A stretch of DNA of 33,017 nt, from the NCBI GenBank assembly GCA_011364905.1, contig RDNZ01000029.1:1-33017 (forward strand). Reading direction: 5' to 3'. Below the pieces are notes generated by a model. It saw only the letters and a list, made by a program, of their open reading frames with translations. It ran no database searches and was not told the DNA's origin. The position numbers were made by a program, and so were the translations under genes. Positions 31,686 through 33,017 of the stretch are shown in pieces. Position 1 is the stretch's first letter. Every line of letters begins with the position of its first letter. This DNA comes from Candidatus Thorarchaeota archaeon. GTDB taxonomy: Archaea; Asgardarchaeota; Thorarchaeia; Thorarchaeales; Thorarchaeaceae.

Positions 31686-33008
31686 CTATGCAAGGTAGGT
31701 TGGACAAGGCCAATTGTCACATTTGAAACAGTTTGTGCACTTTTCTGAATCAACTGAAATCTTTCCTGCATCGAGGGTCAAAGCACCATGTTCGCACTGG
31801 GGCACACATGAGCCACACTCCTGACAGAAAGTCGCTCTCCTGACTGCACGTTCCATCTTCTTGGTCAGTCGGTCTACAGACTTCTCGTCAACTCCTCTGA
31901 CAACCACTGAACCAGACGAGAAGAGCGCAATGCTGTTCCTCCCTGCTGTTGTCCTTAGTGCACCTAGCTCTTCTGACAGCTTTGTTTCACCGAATATCGG
32001 GAACACCTTGGAAACTCTGTTCAGATCAATACCTGATGAGAAAGCGCCTTCTAGACTAAAACCTGATTTAGAACAGGGAGAGATTCCTTTGGTCACCTGA
32101 AGAGAGATGGTTTCTCCTGGACTTGTCCGATCAGGTTCAACATCCAGACCCAGCTTATTAGCCAGCTTGATTTGACCCTTCGGTAGCTTTTTCCATCTCC
32201 AGAATCCCATCTCAATCCATTCATCTGGATATCCGTACTTCCCAGCCCATTCTCGCATCATGGACTCCCATTTCTCATGGAGCTCTGGATGAGTGTCCCT
32301 TAGACTTTCCAGCTCAGCTAGGGGAGATGAGGGGCAGAGGTAACAACCCATCCTGTGATATCCACGGTTGTATAGTGGGTTGAATTGAACCTTTTCCCTG
32401 AAGATATAGAGCCAGACCTCGAGAGCATTCCAGTTTTGAATAGGATTTGCGGAAACCTGACCAGGGACCCATGGATTTTCAGTCACCCGTGGTTCAATGG
32501 ACCTCTGAAATGATTCCAGTTTCCTTTGTCCCATGAAACTCAAGGTCGCTCCACCCATTTCATCAGCAATAGAGGTGGCTGCAGGACCCAGCTTCAATAC
32601 CTTGCAGCACCATCGAAAATCACGGGCTGGCGGTCCAAATACATCAACAGACTCCCAGAAGCGATCCCCTGCCTCCTGTCCGATGATTTGGACATCTCGA
32701 GACTTGGCGAAATTCTTGATGTGTTCAACAGTTTCTGGTAGCTCAATGCCTGTATCCATGAAAAAAATCGGAGGGCTAAATCCAATCGCTTTCTCAACAA
32801 GCAGGTATGTGGCGAGTGAGTCCTTCCCGCCGCTGAAACCCACGACTACAGGGATATCCTGCTTAGCAGCAGTCCGTTTAATGAATGAGATGACTTCCTC
32901 TTCGGCAACTGCTAGGTCACTAGTGTTAGCCCGCACAGCCGCCTCCCAAGTGGCTGTCTTTTGGTTTTCATTCGCAGGCCGAGGATCCTCCACTGCACGG
33001 ATTTTCAC
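31686..33008 (-). CDS. PAPS-reductase-family PP-loop protein with ferredoxin domain
   Basis: A 440-residue protein. The adenylate-binding PP-loop VVGFSGGKDSLATYLL is followed by PIFFMDTGIELPETVEH and the family's FRWCCKVLKLGPA. The cysteines in GCYLCPSSPLAELE recall the metal or Fe-S site of archaeal members. At the C-terminus CQECGSCVPQCEHGA and CTNCFKCDNWPC resemble a two-cluster ferredoxin domain (about 395-440). This class (COG0175-like, archaeal) may reduce sulfonucleotides or thiolate RNA; the ferredoxin part suggests an electron-driven reaction. GTG at 33006-33008 could be the start, but the frame stays open to the window edge, so N-terminal residues may be missing. No sulfate-activation gene is in view. 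Confidence 0.82.
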   Translation of the reverse strand: MKIRAVEDPRPANENQKTATWEAAVRANTSDLAVAEEEVISFIKRTAAKQDIPVVVGFSGGKDSLATYLLVEKAIGFSPPIFFMDTGIELPETVEHIKNFAKSRDVQIIGQEAGDRFWESVDVFGPPARDFRWCCKVLKLGPAATSIADEMGGATLSFMGQRKLESFQRSIEPRVTENPWVPGQVSANPIQNWNALEVWLYIFREKVQFNPLYNRGYHRMGCYLCPSSPLAELESLRDTHPELHEKWESMMREWAGKYGYPDEWIEMGFWRWKKLPKGQIKLANKLGLDVEPDRTSPGETISLQVTKGISPCSKSGFSLEGAFSSGIDLNRVSKVFPIFGETKLSEELGALRTTAGRNSIALFSSGSVVVRGVDEKSVDRLTKKMERAVRRATFCQECGSCVPQCEHGALTLDAGKISVDSEKCTNCFKCDNWPCPTYLA

Positions 33009-33017
33009 AGCAAATCC

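Overview
The window is a gene-dense archaeal chromosome segment with medium GC. I see no rRNA, CRISPR array, insertion sequence or phage gene. Archaeal origin is shown by the information-processing genes: aIF1A, aIF2-beta, aEF1-beta, NMD3, RIO1, a double-KH Dim2/Pno1-like protein, topoisomerase VI A and B, FEN1 with a C-terminal PCNA-binding box, Cdc48/VAT, RibL-type FAD synthase, DUF424 and Trm112. A 991-residue membrane protein resembling eukaryotic ribophorin I, facing an ALG7/GPT-type sugar-phosphate transferase, points to an Asgard archaeon. A Thorarchaeota-like lineage is my best guess, and this is inference. Many genes start with TTG or GTG behind GGTGA/GGAGG Shine-Dalgarno sequences.

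Layout. 1-4.3 kb is accessory: a 5'-truncated PrcB-like exported protein, two GNAT acetyltransferases, a four-helix membrane protein, a cupin, a double-hotdog thioesterase, and a roughly 170-nt stretch (3960-4132) with four perfect stems, two of them interlocked, behind a TATA box. The last is a candidate structured RNA. 4.3-10.4 kb holds a Gfo/Idh/MocA oxidoreductase facing a leftward run: glycine decarboxylase GcvPA-GcvPB, an LpdD-like small protein, a MoaD/ThiS ubiquitin-like protein and a CDKAL1-type tRNA methylthiotransferase. 10.4-10.9 kb carries Trm112 and tRNA-Gln(UUG) with encoded CCA. 10.9-16.1 kb carries an HD phosphohydrolase, the ribophorin-I-like protein and GPT.

16.1-22.1 kb is a leftward block for topoisomerase VI and ribosome/translation functions (top6B-top6A, RIO1-KH, aIF1A, NMD3, DUF424). 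22.4-26.4 kb has a PAP2 phosphatase, two unknown small membrane proteins, aIF2-beta, an RPA32-like OB-fold protein and FEN1. 26.5-30.2 kb runs rightward: a four-CxxC zinc ribbon, aEF1-beta, Cdc48, a winged-helix protein and RibL. 30.2-33 kb has a GT-C-like glycosyltransferase and a PP-loop PAPS-reductase-family protein with a C-terminal ferredoxin domain, reading in from the right edge.

The most unusual object is the ribophorin-I-like protein. Its lumen-side N-terminus appears to be a DOMON domain interrupted by an FKBP prolyl-isomerase domain. Next to GPT, it suggests an archaeal N-glycosylation machine that couples glycan transfer to substrate folding. The second is the interlocked-stem RNA candidate.
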